NCBI GenBank assembly: GCA_902826595.1
Contig: CADEFK010000003.1
Coordinates: forward strand, 1-38,272
DNA length: 38,272 bases
Origin: an uncultured bacterium
GTDB taxonomy: Bacteria > Desulfobacterota_D > UBA1144 > Nemesobacterales > UBA2774
Reading direction: 5' to 3'
Position 1 is the first letter of the stretch. The number at the start of each line of letters is the position of its first letter. The notes under the pieces were generated by a model that worked only from the letters and a program-made list of their open reading frames with translations, searched no databases and was not told the origin of the DNA. The position numbers and the translations under genes are program-made. Of this stretch, positions 15,192-22,902 are shown piece by piece.

Positions 15192-16098
15192 ACACTTCCT
15201 CAGCATATCCGATCTCTCGAAGAAGGAGCTCGAATCCCTTTTCAAAAGAGCGGCGAAGCTTAAGGCCGAAAAAAAATCCGGCCGTATGCGCCCGTCTCTC
15301 AGGGGCAAATCTATCGGGCTCGTTTTTGAAAAGCTTTCGACGAGGACGCGGGTTTCATTCGAGGTGGCGATAAACGACCTCGGCGCGAACTCGCTTTACC
15401 TGAATCCAAACGACTTGCAGCTGGGCAGGGGAGAAACGATCTCCGACACGTCCAGAATCCTGTCCTCGTATCTCGACGGCGTGATCCTGAGGACATACGA
15501 GCAGGAGAGGCTAGAAGAGTTCGCGAGATCGGCGGGCGTGCCCGTTATAAACGCGCTCACGGACCTGGAGCACCCTACGCAGATAGTGTCGGACCTGTTC
15601 ACGATCAAAGAAATGGGCCTCGACCCCAAGAATATGAAATTCGCCTATATAGGCGATGGGAATAACGTGGCCAACTCGTTTATGGGAGCGGCCGCGATCC
15701 TCGGTTTCAGGCTTTCGATCGCGACGCCTAATGGCTACGAACCCGACCTGAGAGCGCTCCCGGCGAAGGAATCCCTGGGCAAGGCGGATATCGAGATTCT
15801 GAACGATCCGGCAAAGGCCGCGGCCGGTGCGGACGTACTATATACGGACGTCTGGGTCAGCATGGGACAGGAGAAAGACGCGGCTAAGAGGAAGAAAATA
15901 TTCAAGCCCTACCAGATAAACGGCGGGCTCCTATCTCACGCTAAAAAGGGCGCGATGGTAATGCACTGCCTCCCGGCGCACCGGGGAGAGGAAATTACGA
16001 ACGAGGTAGCCGACGGACCCAATTCGATAATATTCGAGCAGGCCGAAAACAAGCTGCACGCGGGCAAAGCCATCCTCGAAATGTTCATGAAAGGCTGA
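15184..16098 (+). CDS. argF: Ornithine carbamoyltransferase
   Basis: Makes citrulline from ornithine and carbamoyl phosphate. The carbamoyl-phosphate motif STRTR is at 52-56, HPTQ at 130-133 (HPCQ in many homologues), the ornithine-side VWVSMG at 223-228, and HCLPAHRGEE at 261-270. The length (304) is typical. The start is TTG at 15184, eight bases inside the end of argD, with an AAGAGG about 5-10 bases upstream, so translation is probably coupled. It is the last gene of the arg unit and converges on the small secreted-protein gene after 58 bases. An imperfect hairpin (about 16121-16139) lies in that gap but has no T-run. Confidence 0.96.
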   Translation: MPRHFLSISDLSKKELESLFKRAAKLKAEKKSGRMRPSLRGKSIGLVFEKLSTRTRVSFEVAINDLGANSLYLNPNDLQLGRGETISDTSRILSSYLDGVILRTYEQERLEEFARSAGVPVINALTDLEHPTQIVSDLFTIKEMGLDPKNMKFAYIGDGNNVANSFMGAAAILGFRLSIATPNGYEPDLRALPAKESLGKADIEILNDPAKAAAGADVLYTDVWVSMGQEKDAAKRKKIFKPYQINGGLLSHAKKGAMVMHCLPAHRGEEITNEVADGPNSIIFEQAENKLHAGKAILEMFMKG

Positions 16099-16156
16099 GG
16101 TTCTCGAGACTCGGCCCTCAACGGGAGACATTCGTTCCCGGCGAGCCTAGAAGAGA

Positions 16157-16420
16157 TTAATAATCCCCGTCTATATTGATAGTCGGGTCGTATTCTATAT
16201 TGAAAACCCTTCTTATGGGATCCGTATTGAAAACCCAGTAGGTACCCTTAACGAATACGCTCGTTATGGCGAGCGGCGGTCTCAACGCCAGGCTCGTCAG
16301 CTTAAACGGGTGCAGAGCGTCGCCCGGGTTGTACTTGTAATCTGTTATCTGCGGCGCCTGCGCCATGGCACTCGAAGCGAACAGCGCGAAACAAAGCATC
16401 AAGGCTGCGAAATATTTCAT
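16157..16420 (-). CDS. Small secreted protein of unknown function
   Basis: An 87-residue protein read from the ATG at 16420, which has GGGGAG 6 bases upstream; an ATG two codons earlier overlaps that site. Residues 1-20 form a signal peptide with a hydrophobic core and an AMA-QA cleavage site, and no lipobox cysteine at the junction. The mature part is only about 67 residues with several aromatic residues (YKYNPGD, TYWVFN, NIEYDPTIN), no cysteines and an acidic end (INIDGDY). I do not recognise the family. A near-consensus promoter and an operator-like palindrome suggest a strongly expressed, regulated product exported to the periplasm or beyond. It is divergent from the ClpX-like gene. Confidence 0.72.
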   Translation of the reverse strand: MKYFAALMLCFALFASSAMAQAPQITDYKYNPGDALHPFKLTSLALRPPLAITSVFVKGTYWVFNTDPIRRVFNIEYDPTINIDGDY

Positions 16421-16444
16421 GTCCATCTCCCCTTTAAAGTAAAG

Positions 16445-16461
16445 TGTGAACTTGTATCACA
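16445..16461 (-). promoter_or_regulatory. Operator-like palindrome at the start site of the small secreted-protein gene
   Basis: TGTGA (16445-16449) and TCACA (16457-16461) form a perfect inverted repeat around 7 bases (TGTGAACTTGTATCACA). It lies directly downstream of the -10, over the predicted transcription start, where a bound protein would block transcription. The arms equal those of CRP-family sites, but the spacer is one base longer than the canonical six. Confidence 0.5.
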
Positions 16462-16462
16462 A

Positions 16463-16491
16463 ATTATAAGCCCCGTCCCAAGAATAGTCAA
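16463..16491 (-). promoter_or_regulatory. Promoter of the small secreted-protein gene
   Basis: On the minus strand TTGACT (16486-16491) and TATAAT (16463-16468) are 17 bases apart, one of the best sigma70-type promoters in the window. Confidence 0.72.
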
Positions 16492-16630
16492 TCCGGGCAA
16501 ATTCGCCGTATCAACCGGTTAAACTGCACACTTAAAGCGCCAATTCAGACTGTAAAGTAAAAGCTACTCCATCGGCCCCGATCAAAAAGTGATTTTTATT
16601 CGATGGTGCTGGTATAATATGGAAGATCAC

Positions 16631-16659
16631 TTGAAAATGAATCGTAAAATTTATAGAAT
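16631..16659 (+). promoter_or_regulatory. Candidate promoter of the ClpX-like/rimO unit
   Basis: TTGAAA (16631-16636) and TAGAAT (16654-16659) are 17 bases apart. A second candidate is an extended -10, TGG followed by TATAAT (16613-16618), slightly upstream. Both fit the ATG at 16685. Confidence 0.45.
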
Positions 16660-16684
16660 AGTATTTTCCGAGGCCGGATAACAG

Positions 16685-17803
16685 ATGAGAAGGAGTGAAA
16701 AGGTTTATTATGTCAAGGACTTCATACAAACCGTCCCTCTCCCCTCACCCAAAAAGATATACAGCGAGCTTGAAAAGCTCGGTTACAGGGGACAGCCCCT
16801 CGCCAGGAAGGCGGTGTCTCTCGCCTCTTACAGGCACGTCAAGAGGCTGAAGCTCCTGCACTCGAAAAACACCCCGAGGACGAATCTGCCCCCAAGGCCG
16901 AATTCGATCCTGATGGGTCCGACCGGGTGCGGGAAGACATACCTGATCGAACTGTTATTCGGGGAGATTTTCAAGCTCCCCTTCGTTATCATAGACATGA
17001 CCAAATTCACGGAATCGGGCTACGTCGGGGACGACGTGGTGAACATACTGGTCCAGCTCGTGTATGCGGCCAACGAGAGCATAGACATCGCCGAATGCGG
17101 CGTAATCGTTCTCGACGAGTTCGACAAGATCGCGGGCGCATACAGCAGCGCAAGGTTCGCCGGACAGGGCACGACGAAAGACGTTTCGGGATACGGGGTG
17201 CAGAGGGAGCTATTAAAAATCCTCGAAGGCACGGACGTCCAGATTCCGCTCGACTTCGGTTTCTCGAGCCGAGGGCCGAGGGCGCTCATCTCCACGCGTG
17301 ACATTACGTTCTTCGCGGTCGGGGCCTTCTCGGGCATCAGGAACCTGTACGAAAGAAAGGGGGTCGGATTTATGCAGGCGCTCGAGGAGCGCTCGGGCGA
17401 CGAGGATTCGATCGCCTATCACCTGACGGACGAGGAAGCGGACGACATTACGAAGTTCCACATGTTCGGATTCCTCCCCGAGCTGATCTCGAGATACAAC
17501 AGGATCGTGCCGTTTGCCCCGCTGCACAGGAGCACGCTCAAGGAAATCATTCACATCAAGATACAAAACTACCAGAGGGAATTCGAGGAAGAGGGGTTCA
17601 AGCTCCATATTGAGCCCAAGGTCGTGGACTTCATCATCGAAGAAGCGCTCAAGAGGCAGACGGGCGCGAGGGGCCTCGACGTCATAATATCCAAATACCT
17701 GGAAGAGGTCGCTTTCGAGACGTTCGGCAAGAGCGAGGAAGGGGAGATTGTGCTCACGCTCGATTCGGACGGGGTCTCTCACATAGTCAAGAGACGCGCA
17801 TGA
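16685..17803 (+). CDS. ClpX-like AAA+ unfoldase without the zinc-binding domain
   Basis: A 372-residue AAA+ ATPase closest to ClpX. Walker A is GPTGCGKT (78-85), the pore-1 loop is GYVG (112-115, in FTESGYVGDDVVNIL), Walker B is VIVLDEFDKI (Asp144, Glu145), the arginine finger region is LISRYNRI (Arg270) and sensor 2 is GARG (327-330). All residues for ATP-driven unfolding appear present. The N-terminal C4 zinc-binding domain of true ClpX is absent: the first 70 residues hold no cysteine. The ClpP-docking IGF loop is represented only by VGF (227-229) in a shortened segment, so binding to ClpP is uncertain. It may be a ClpX paralogue with its own substrates or partner. It overlaps rimO by four bases (ATGA). 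No good Shine-Dalgarno precedes the ATG. Confidence 0.88.
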   Translation: MRRSEKVYYVKDFIQTVPLPSPKKIYSELEKLGYRGQPLARKAVSLASYRHVKRLKLLHSKNTPRTNLPPRPNSILMGPTGCGKTYLIELLFGEIFKLPFVIIDMTKFTESGYVGDDVVNILVQLVYAANESIDIAECGVIVLDEFDKIAGAYSSARFAGQGTTKDVSGYGVQRELLKILEGTDVQIPLDFGFSSRGPRALISTRDITFFAVGAFSGIRNLYERKGVGFMQALEERSGDEDSIAYHLTDEEADDITKFHMFGFLPELISRYNRIVPFAPLHRSTLKEIIHIKIQNYQREFEEEGFKLHIEPKVVDFIIEEALKRQTGARGLDVIISKYLEEVAFETFGKSEEGEIVLTLDSDGVSHIVKRRA

Positions 17804-19107
17804 AGATATCGATCGTGAGCCTCGGCTGCTCAAAGAACCTCGTAGACAGCGAAATAATCACGGGAGCGCTCGAAAACGCGGGACACGAGATCTCGTCCGA
17901 AGAGAACGCGGAAGTAATAATCGTGAACACATGCGGATTCATCGGCGACGCGAAGAAGGAATCGGTCGATACCATACTGGAGCTCTCGAAGAGGAAGGAA
18001 GAGGGAACCTGCCGTAAATTGATCGTGACCGGCTGCCTCGTCGAAAGGTACGCGGACGTGCTCAGCCGCGAGCTCCCGGAAGTCGACGCGTTCTGGGGCA
18101 CGGGGAACCTGCTCAGAATCAGCGAGGCATTAAACGACATCCAGCCGGACAGGATATACAAAAACCCTCCCGGCACACTCTACGACCCCGACACCCCGAG
18201 GGTGCCCCTCACGCCGGCACACTATGCCTACGTGAAGGTGTCGGAAGGCTGCTCGAGGACATGCTCGTTCTGCATAATCCCGAGAATGAGGGGCATAATG
18301 AAAAGCAGGCCCGTCGAATCGATCGCCGGGGAGGTAAACAGGCTTGCCGAAAGAGGGGTCAGGGAGATAAACCTCATAGCCCAGGACATGACGAGCTACG
18401 GGAGGGATATCGGAACCAACCTGGAGGACATGCTGAGGGCACTCGTCGGAGTCGACGGTATAAAATGGATAAGGATCCACTACTGCTACCCGTGGGGTAT
18501 GACGGACTCGCTCATGGAGCTCATCGCGGACGAAGAAAAGATCCTCCCTTATATCGATATGCCCCTTCAGCACATCAACGACCGGATTCTCGGTCTCATG
18601 GACAGGAAAACCCCCGCCAAAAGGATAAAGGACATCATTCACAGGCTGAGAAACCGTATTGAGAACGTGACGCTCCGGACGACTTTCATAGTCGGATTCC
18701 CGGGAGAAACGGAAGAGGAATTCGAAGAGCTCGTCGAATTCGTCAGGGAGACGGGTTTCGACAGGGCGGGCGCGTTCAAATACTCTCAGGAGGAAGGCAC
18801 TCCCGCAGGCGTGATGACCGATCAGATACCCGACGAGATTAAAGAGGAAAGATTCGAGCGGCTCATGGCGGTGCAGTCGGAAGTCTCTCTCAGAAAAAAC
18901 GAATCCCTCATAGGCTCGATTCACGAGGGGTTTATAGAGGGGAGAGAGAACGGGAACTATATAGCGAGAATTTCCTCGCAGGCGCCCGAAGTGGACGGAG
19001 TGACGTACATAAAAAGAACAGCGGCTTTAAAGAATGGAGACATGGTAAGAATTAAAATCACGGGCGCGGATATTTACGACCTTTACGGGGAAATTATCCC
19101 CCAATAA
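17800..19107 (+). CDS. rimO: Ribosomal protein S12 methylthiotransferase RimO
   Basis: A radical-SAM methylthiotransferase that adds a methylthio group to an aspartate of ribosomal protein S12. The N-terminal domain has VSLGCSKNLVDSE (Cys10), NTCGF (Cys45) and TGCL (Cys79), which bind the auxiliary iron-sulfur cluster. The radical-SAM CxxxCxxC is Cys151, Cys155 and Cys158 (GCSRTCSFC). A TRAM domain forms the last 65 or so residues. LGCSKNLVDSE and the 435-residue length favour RimO over MiaB. Translation is coupled to the ClpX-like gene by the ATGA overlap. It converges on cofH with 9 bases between the stops. Confidence 0.96.
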   Translation: MKISIVSLGCSKNLVDSEIITGALENAGHEISSEENAEVIIVNTCGFIGDAKKESVDTILELSKRKEEGTCRKLIVTGCLVERYADVLSRELPEVDAFWGTGNLLRISEALNDIQPDRIYKNPPGTLYDPDTPRVPLTPAHYAYVKVSEGCSRTCSFCIIPRMRGIMKSRPVESIAGEVNRLAERGVREINLIAQDMTSYGRDIGTNLEDMLRALVGVDGIKWIRIHYCYPWGMTDSLMELIADEEKILPYIDMPLQHINDRILGLMDRKTPAKRIKDIIHRLRNRIENVTLRTTFIVGFPGETEEEFEELVEFVRETGFDRAGAFKYSQEEGTPAGVMTDQIPDEIKEERFERLMAVQSEVSLRKNESLIGSIHEGFIEGRENGNYIARISSQAPEVDGVTYIKRTAALKNGDMVRIKITGADIYDLYGEIIPQ

Positions 19108-19116
19108 CCCCCATAA

Positions 19117-20322
19117 TCACTGCGCGGCTTCATTCCGGGAGAACATCTGTCTTATACCGTAGGTTGTAGTTCTCTCGGCAGGTATCCTGCCTATTTCCCA
19201 CGTGAGGCGCCTGAACTCATCGGGCGGGAAGTACTGCCCGTAGCCTGCGCCTGCCGAGCGCGAAATCGACTCCTCCATCAGCGTGCCGCCGAAATCGTTC
19301 GCCCCCGCCGTGAGCGAGAACTGCGCGAACTCCGGGCCCTGTTTTACCCATGAGACCTGTATGTTATTAATCCAGCCCCTGAGCATGAGCCTCGAGACGC
19401 CGTACATCTTGAGCTGGTTGAGATCTCCCGGGCCCTCCTGAACCTTACCCTTGGAGTGCTTGTAGAGTCTCGTGTTCCAGGGTATGAACCTGAGCGGGAC
19501 AAACTCGGTGAAGCCGCCCGTCTCTTTCTGGATGTCGCGCAGGATGCCGATGTGCTCGGCCCAGTGACGGGGCTTGTCCACGTGACCGTACATTATCGTG
19601 GACGTGGTACGCATGCCCGCCTTATGCGCTTTCTTCACTATCCTTATCCACGCCTCTGTGGGCATCTTTCGCGGGGCGATTATTTTTCTGACCTCTTCGA
19701 CGAGTATCTCGGCCGCAGTCCCGGGAAACGTGTTGTGGCCGACGTCTTTCAGCTTTCCGATGAACACCTCTTCACTTATTCCCAGTGTCTCGGCGCCGTA
19801 GTATATCTCGAACGGCGAGAAGGCGTGCGTGTGCATTTCGGGCACAGCCTTTTTCACGGCCTTGATGAGCTCTATATAAAAATTCCCGTCTATATCGGGG
19901 TGCATCCCGCCCTGCATGCAGACTTCCGTAGCCCCTATATCCCAGGCCTCTTTCACCTTATCCGCAATCTCGTCCATGGAGAGGAAGTACGCCCTCTCGT
20001 CGCCCTCGGGGGCCATGAAATTGCAGAATCCGCAGTAGGTATTGCAAATATTCGTGAAGTTGATATTCCGGTTGACCACGTATGTTACGACGTCCCCGAC
20101 GTCCTCCTTCCTAATCTCGTCTGCGGCAATGGCGAGCGCGGACAATTCGTCAGGGTCGGTAATATTAAAAAGCTCCTCCGCTTCCCCGACTGTGATCTCA
20201 TCGCCCGAGAGCGCCTTGTTCAGGATCCTGCCCGTCGTGCCGTTGACCTTCCCCAGAATGCCGTCCAGCCCCAGGCCCCTGTTCTCTTCAATCCGTTCTA
20301 CAGCCTCTTTAATATGCTCCAT
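19117..20322 (-). CDS. cofH: FO synthase subunit 2 (CofH)
   Basis: CofH is the radical-SAM enzyme that joins a tyrosine-derived fragment to 5-amino-6-ribitylaminouracil, the first step of FO (deazaflavin) formation. The CxxxCxxC motif is NICNTYCGFC (Cys93, Cys97, Cys100 from the chosen start), followed by the family stretches GATEVCMQGGMHPD and MHTHAFSPFEIYYGA. Near the C-terminus QFSLTAGANDFGGTLMEE is conserved in CofH/MqnC relatives; adjacency to cofG and cofD excludes a menaquinone (MqnC) role. The start at 20322 is set by a strong GAGGAGG just upstream; it lies 14 bases inside the end of cofG, so the two are coupled. The length is 401 residues. Confidence 0.93.
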   Translation of the reverse strand: MEHIKEAVERIEENRGLGLDGILGKVNGTTGRILNKALSGDEITVGEAEELFNITDPDELSALAIAADEIRKEDVGDVVTYVVNRNINFTNICNTYCGFCNFMAPEGDERAYFLSMDEIADKVKEAWDIGATEVCMQGGMHPDIDGNFYIELIKAVKKAVPEMHTHAFSPFEIYYGAETLGISEEVFIGKLKDVGHNTFPGTAAEILVEEVRKIIAPRKMPTEAWIRIVKKAHKAGMRTTSTIMYGHVDKPRHWAEHIGILRDIQKETGGFTEFVPLRFIPWNTRLYKHSKGKVQEGPGDLNQLKMYGVSRLMLRGWINNIQVSWVKQGPEFAQFSLTAGANDFGGTLMEESISRSAGAGYGQYFPPDEFRRLTWEIGRIPAERTTTYGIRQMFSRNEAAQ

Positions 20323-21589
20323 TGGATACCTCCTCGGAAGGGACGTAACCCTGCTCGTCCACGGCATCCCTAACCAGCCTGAGCAGATCGTCGTTTATGT
20401 ATTTACCGTCTATGAATTCGGGGTATACGGGCAGTCTTTCCCTGAGCGTAAAACCCAGATCCTCTATAATTTCCCGCATTATTTCAAGCTTCGGCCAGGG
20501 GGCTTCCGGGTTGACGTAATCTATCGTAATCGGGGACACGCCCCCCAGATCGTTTACGCCGGCCTCGACGAACAACGGATATGTGCCGGGATTGAGATTG
20601 GGCGGAATCTGTATATTCATCCCCTCCCCGAAAATGAGCCTCGAGACCGCGACTATCTTAAGCATGTCGATGAAATCGGGCGGCGGGTACTTCTCCATGA
20701 TTATCCCCTGTTTCGGGCTGAAATTCTGAATTATGATTTCCTGAATATGGCCGAACGCGTCGTTTAGCTCCTTTAACGCGTAAAGCGAATCTATCCTTTC
20801 TTCCCATGTCTCTCCGATGCCGACGAGTATCCCGGAGGTCCATGGAATCCGGAGCTCCCCCGCGAGTTCCATTGTTTTCATCCTGTGCCTTGGCACCTTA
20901 TCGGGGCATCCGTGATGAGCCTCGCCCTTTTTGAGGAGTCTCGAGCTTATGTTCTCGAGCATCAGGCCCATGCTCGGATTCGATTCACGCAAGGCTGAAA
21001 GCTCGTCCCTCGTGGCGAGACCGAGGTTCGTATGAGGGAATATGCGCTCCCTCAAACCCGCCTCTCCCATCGCGATCAGGTATTCGGCAGTGCTCTCATA
21101 CCCGAGCTTGCCCAGGGCTTCACGATATACCGGATAAAGGAGCTCGGGCTTGTCTCCGGTCACGAAGAGGAGCTCCGTGCAGCCCAACTGCGCCCCCTTC
21201 TTGGCCATCCCCACGACCTCTTCGGGCGCGAGAAAAAGCGGGCCCTCTCCCGGCTCGTATTTGAACGTACAGTATCCGCAGCGGTTACGGCAGAGCTGCG
21301 TGAGCGGCACGAAAACGTTCCTGGAGAACGTAAGCGTCCTGCCCTTCCCGTTGTCTCTTATCCTTGAGGCCGACTGCAGAAGGAACGGCACTTGTTCCCT
21401 TTCCAGCTTTGAGAGAGATATTGCATCTTCGCGGCGGAGCGATTCACCGTTTTCAACCCCGGACAGAATTTCCCGTAATTCCGGCGATTGAGTCCCGGCA
21501 GACACGTATGGGCCGGAATTCATGGAGGACAGGTAATTGGCCCCCGCAGTTCCGGTACAGCAATCCGGTTTTTTATCAAAAGTTGGCAT
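20309..21589 (-). CDS. cofG: FO synthase subunit 1 (CofG)
   Basis: CofG is the radical-SAM enzyme that closes the deazaflavin ring (7,8-didemethyl-8-hydroxy-5-deazariboflavin, FO) after CofH. The motif is LCRNRCGYCTF (Cys100, Cys104, Cys107), with LFVTGDKPE and GILVGIGETWEERIDSL downstream; VNDLGGVSPIT and the end region match the family. About 90 residues precede the cluster motif, and the first 30 (including Cys10, Cys11) look like a poorly conserved extension, so a later start is possible. It follows cofD by 143 bases and overlaps cofH. In Actinobacteria the two enzymes are usually fused as FbiC; here they are separate, as in archaea and cyanobacteria. Confidence 0.93.
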   Translation of the reverse strand: MPTFDKKPDCCTGTAGANYLSSMNSGPYVSAGTQSPELREILSGVENGESLRREDAISLSKLEREQVPFLLQSASRIRDNGKGRTLTFSRNVFVPLTQLCRNRCGYCTFKYEPGEGPLFLAPEEVVGMAKKGAQLGCTELLFVTGDKPELLYPVYREALGKLGYESTAEYLIAMGEAGLRERIFPHTNLGLATRDELSALRESNPSMGLMLENISSRLLKKGEAHHGCPDKVPRHRMKTMELAGELRIPWTSGILVGIGETWEERIDSLYALKELNDAFGHIQEIIIQNFSPKQGIIMEKYPPPDFIDMLKIVAVSRLIFGEGMNIQIPPNLNPGTYPLFVEAGVNDLGGVSPITIDYVNPEAPWPKLEIMREIIEDLGFTLRERLPVYPEFIDGKYINDDLLRLVRDAVDEQGYVPSEEVSNGAY

Positions 21590-21599
21590 ATCTATTCCG

Positions 21600-21628
21600 A
21601 TTATATAATTAAACCAGATATTTAATCA
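21600..21628 (-). promoter_or_regulatory. Possible cofG promoter with a half-site over the -35
   Basis: TATAAT (21600-21605, minus strand) ends 11 bases before the cofG ATG, without a clear ribosome site. The -35 position is poor in consensus but is covered by TGATTAA/TTAATCA (21622-21628), the same heptamer found in the palindrome at 21672-21689. A weak -35 overlaid by a protein site is what an activator-dependent promoter looks like (inference). Confidence 0.35.
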
Positions 21629-21671
21629 GATAAAAGCCTCGACCCGATGATACCAGCGGCCGCATCACCCC

Positions 21672-21689
21672 TGATTAACCTATTAATCA
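21672..21689. promoter_or_regulatory. Operator-like palindrome between cofD and cofG
   Basis: TGATTAACCTATTAATCA is a perfect 7-base inverted repeat around four bases. A third copy of the arm lies at 21622-21628. The AT-rich arms in an otherwise GC-rich region suggest a dimeric regulator site for cofGH. Confidence 0.45.
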
Positions 21690-21732
21690 TCGCATAAACG
21701 GGTAAAACTTGTCAAGGAGAACCGGCCGGCGG

Positions 21733-22659
21733 TTATATCCCGGAGAGCACGGCCGCGGCGAGTTTGGCCGCCCTTGAACGATCGGACATCAGGGTGTCGA
21801 GCACGACGGGTTTGATCCCCATATCGCTGATTATTTCGGCCTCCCAGGCGTCTTCCGTGTCGATAACCATGACGTCGAGAAAATCCCTGTAGAGTCTCGC
21901 GACCCCCGCCGAAGACACCTCGAGGCCGAGTCCCCTCATCAGCTTGTCGGCGGGCCCCTTGAGCGGCACCCCCCCTATAAGCGGGCTAATGGCGACGATC
22001 TTCGCCCCCGCAGCCCGGAGCGCTTCCCGGATACCTTTTATATTCAGTATCGGCCCTATGCTGATAATAGGGTTGCTCGGGCAAAGAATAATTATCCTGG
22101 CATCCGTTATCGCTTCCATTACGCCCGGAGCGGGCGCGGCATTGTGAATATTCCTGAAAACCACCTTTAACACGTCCGGCTTCATCTTCCGTTTAACGAA
22201 ATATTCCTGGAAGTGCATCTCCCCTTCATCGGTCACGATCCATGTCTCGACATCCTCATCCGTCATAGGAAGAACCGTGATGCCCTCTTTCAAACCGAAG
22301 GCCACGGAGAGCTTCGACGTGACTTGAGAGGGAGTGAACCCCTCCCGTCTCAGCTGTGTCCTGTATAGATGGGTGGCGAAATCCTTATCTCCTATATTGA
22401 ACCATGTCTCGGAGCCGAATCTCGAAAGCGCAGACAGGCAGCCGAACGTGTCGCCCCTTACCCCCCAGCCCTTATTCGCATCTATCAGGCCTGATAGCCT
22501 GTATATTACGGTATCGACATCGGGAGAGACACTGAGACCGTGTAAAACGATGTCGTCACCGGTATTTACGACAACCGACAGCCCCTCTCCGCCGATTACT
22601 TCAGACAGTCCTTCCAGGAATTTAGCGGCACCGACGCCCCCGCCTAAAGCAGTTATCAT
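21733..22659 (-). CDS. cofD: 2-phospho-L-lactate (or phosphoenolpyruvyl) transferase CofD
   Basis: CofD transfers the phospholactyl or enolpyruvyl phosphate group from the guanylyl-activated donor to FO, giving F420-0 or its dehydro form. The N-terminus ITALGGGVGAAKFLEGL and VVNTGDDIVLHGLSVSPDVDTVIYRL are diagnostic, followed by GWGVRGDTF, WFNIGDKDFATHLYRT and CPSNPIISIGPIL. The length (308) is normal. It is the first gene of a minus-strand group cofD-cofG-cofH, with a 143-base gap before cofG that carries regulatory-looking repeats. The ATG at 22659 has only a distant AAGG. The genes for the donor (cofC/fbiD) and the glutamate ligase (cofE/fbiB) are not in the window. Confidence 0.95.
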   Translation of the reverse strand: MITALGGGVGAAKFLEGLSEVIGGEGLSVVVNTGDDIVLHGLSVSPDVDTVIYRLSGLIDANKGWGVRGDTFGCLSALSRFGSETWFNIGDKDFATHLYRTQLRREGFTPSQVTSKLSVAFGLKEGITVLPMTDEDVETWIVTDEGEMHFQEYFVKRKMKPDVLKVVFRNIHNAAPAPGVMEAITDARIIILCPSNPIISIGPILNIKGIREALRAAGAKIVAISPLIGGVPLKGPADKLMRGLGLEVSSAGVARLYRDFLDVMVIDTEDAWEAEIISDMGIKPVVLDTLMSDRSRAAKLAAAVLSGI

Positions 22660-22793
22660 TGGGATATGCCTTCGAGAAAAAAGAAAATGTAATACAGTTT
22701 CTTTATCGTTAACAACTCCGGTCTTGAGAAGGGGTTAAGAATATTTGAGCGTGCCGGGGCTGTCAAGTTGACCCAAAACCCTGCAGCCGGACT

Positions 22794-22819
22794 ACCGGAG
22801 CGGGCAACGGGACTCCGGT
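22794..22819. repeat. Inverted repeat in the divergent cofD / PpiD-like gap
   Basis: ACCGGAG (22794-22800) and CTCCGGT (22813-22819) are perfect reverse complements around 12 bases. There is no T-run, so a protein site or RNA hairpin is as likely as a terminator. Confidence 0.3.
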
Positions 22820-22902
22820 CTATTCAGCACGGCTTGTTGAAACTGAAGAGGAAGTGATATAGATTTTTATAAGAATTCAGCATCAAAGGGGAAAATAAAT
22901 AA

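Noticed and set aside
16445-16461. Canonical CRP site
   Set aside because: The arms match but the spacer is seven rather than six bases, so only an operator-like palindrome is claimed.
18130-18924. 264-codon minus-strand open frame
   Set aside because: Antisense to rimO; no motif or ribosome site.
19456-20373. 305-codon plus-strand open frame
   Set aside because: Antisense to cofH, which has the radical-SAM motif and a strong ribosome site.
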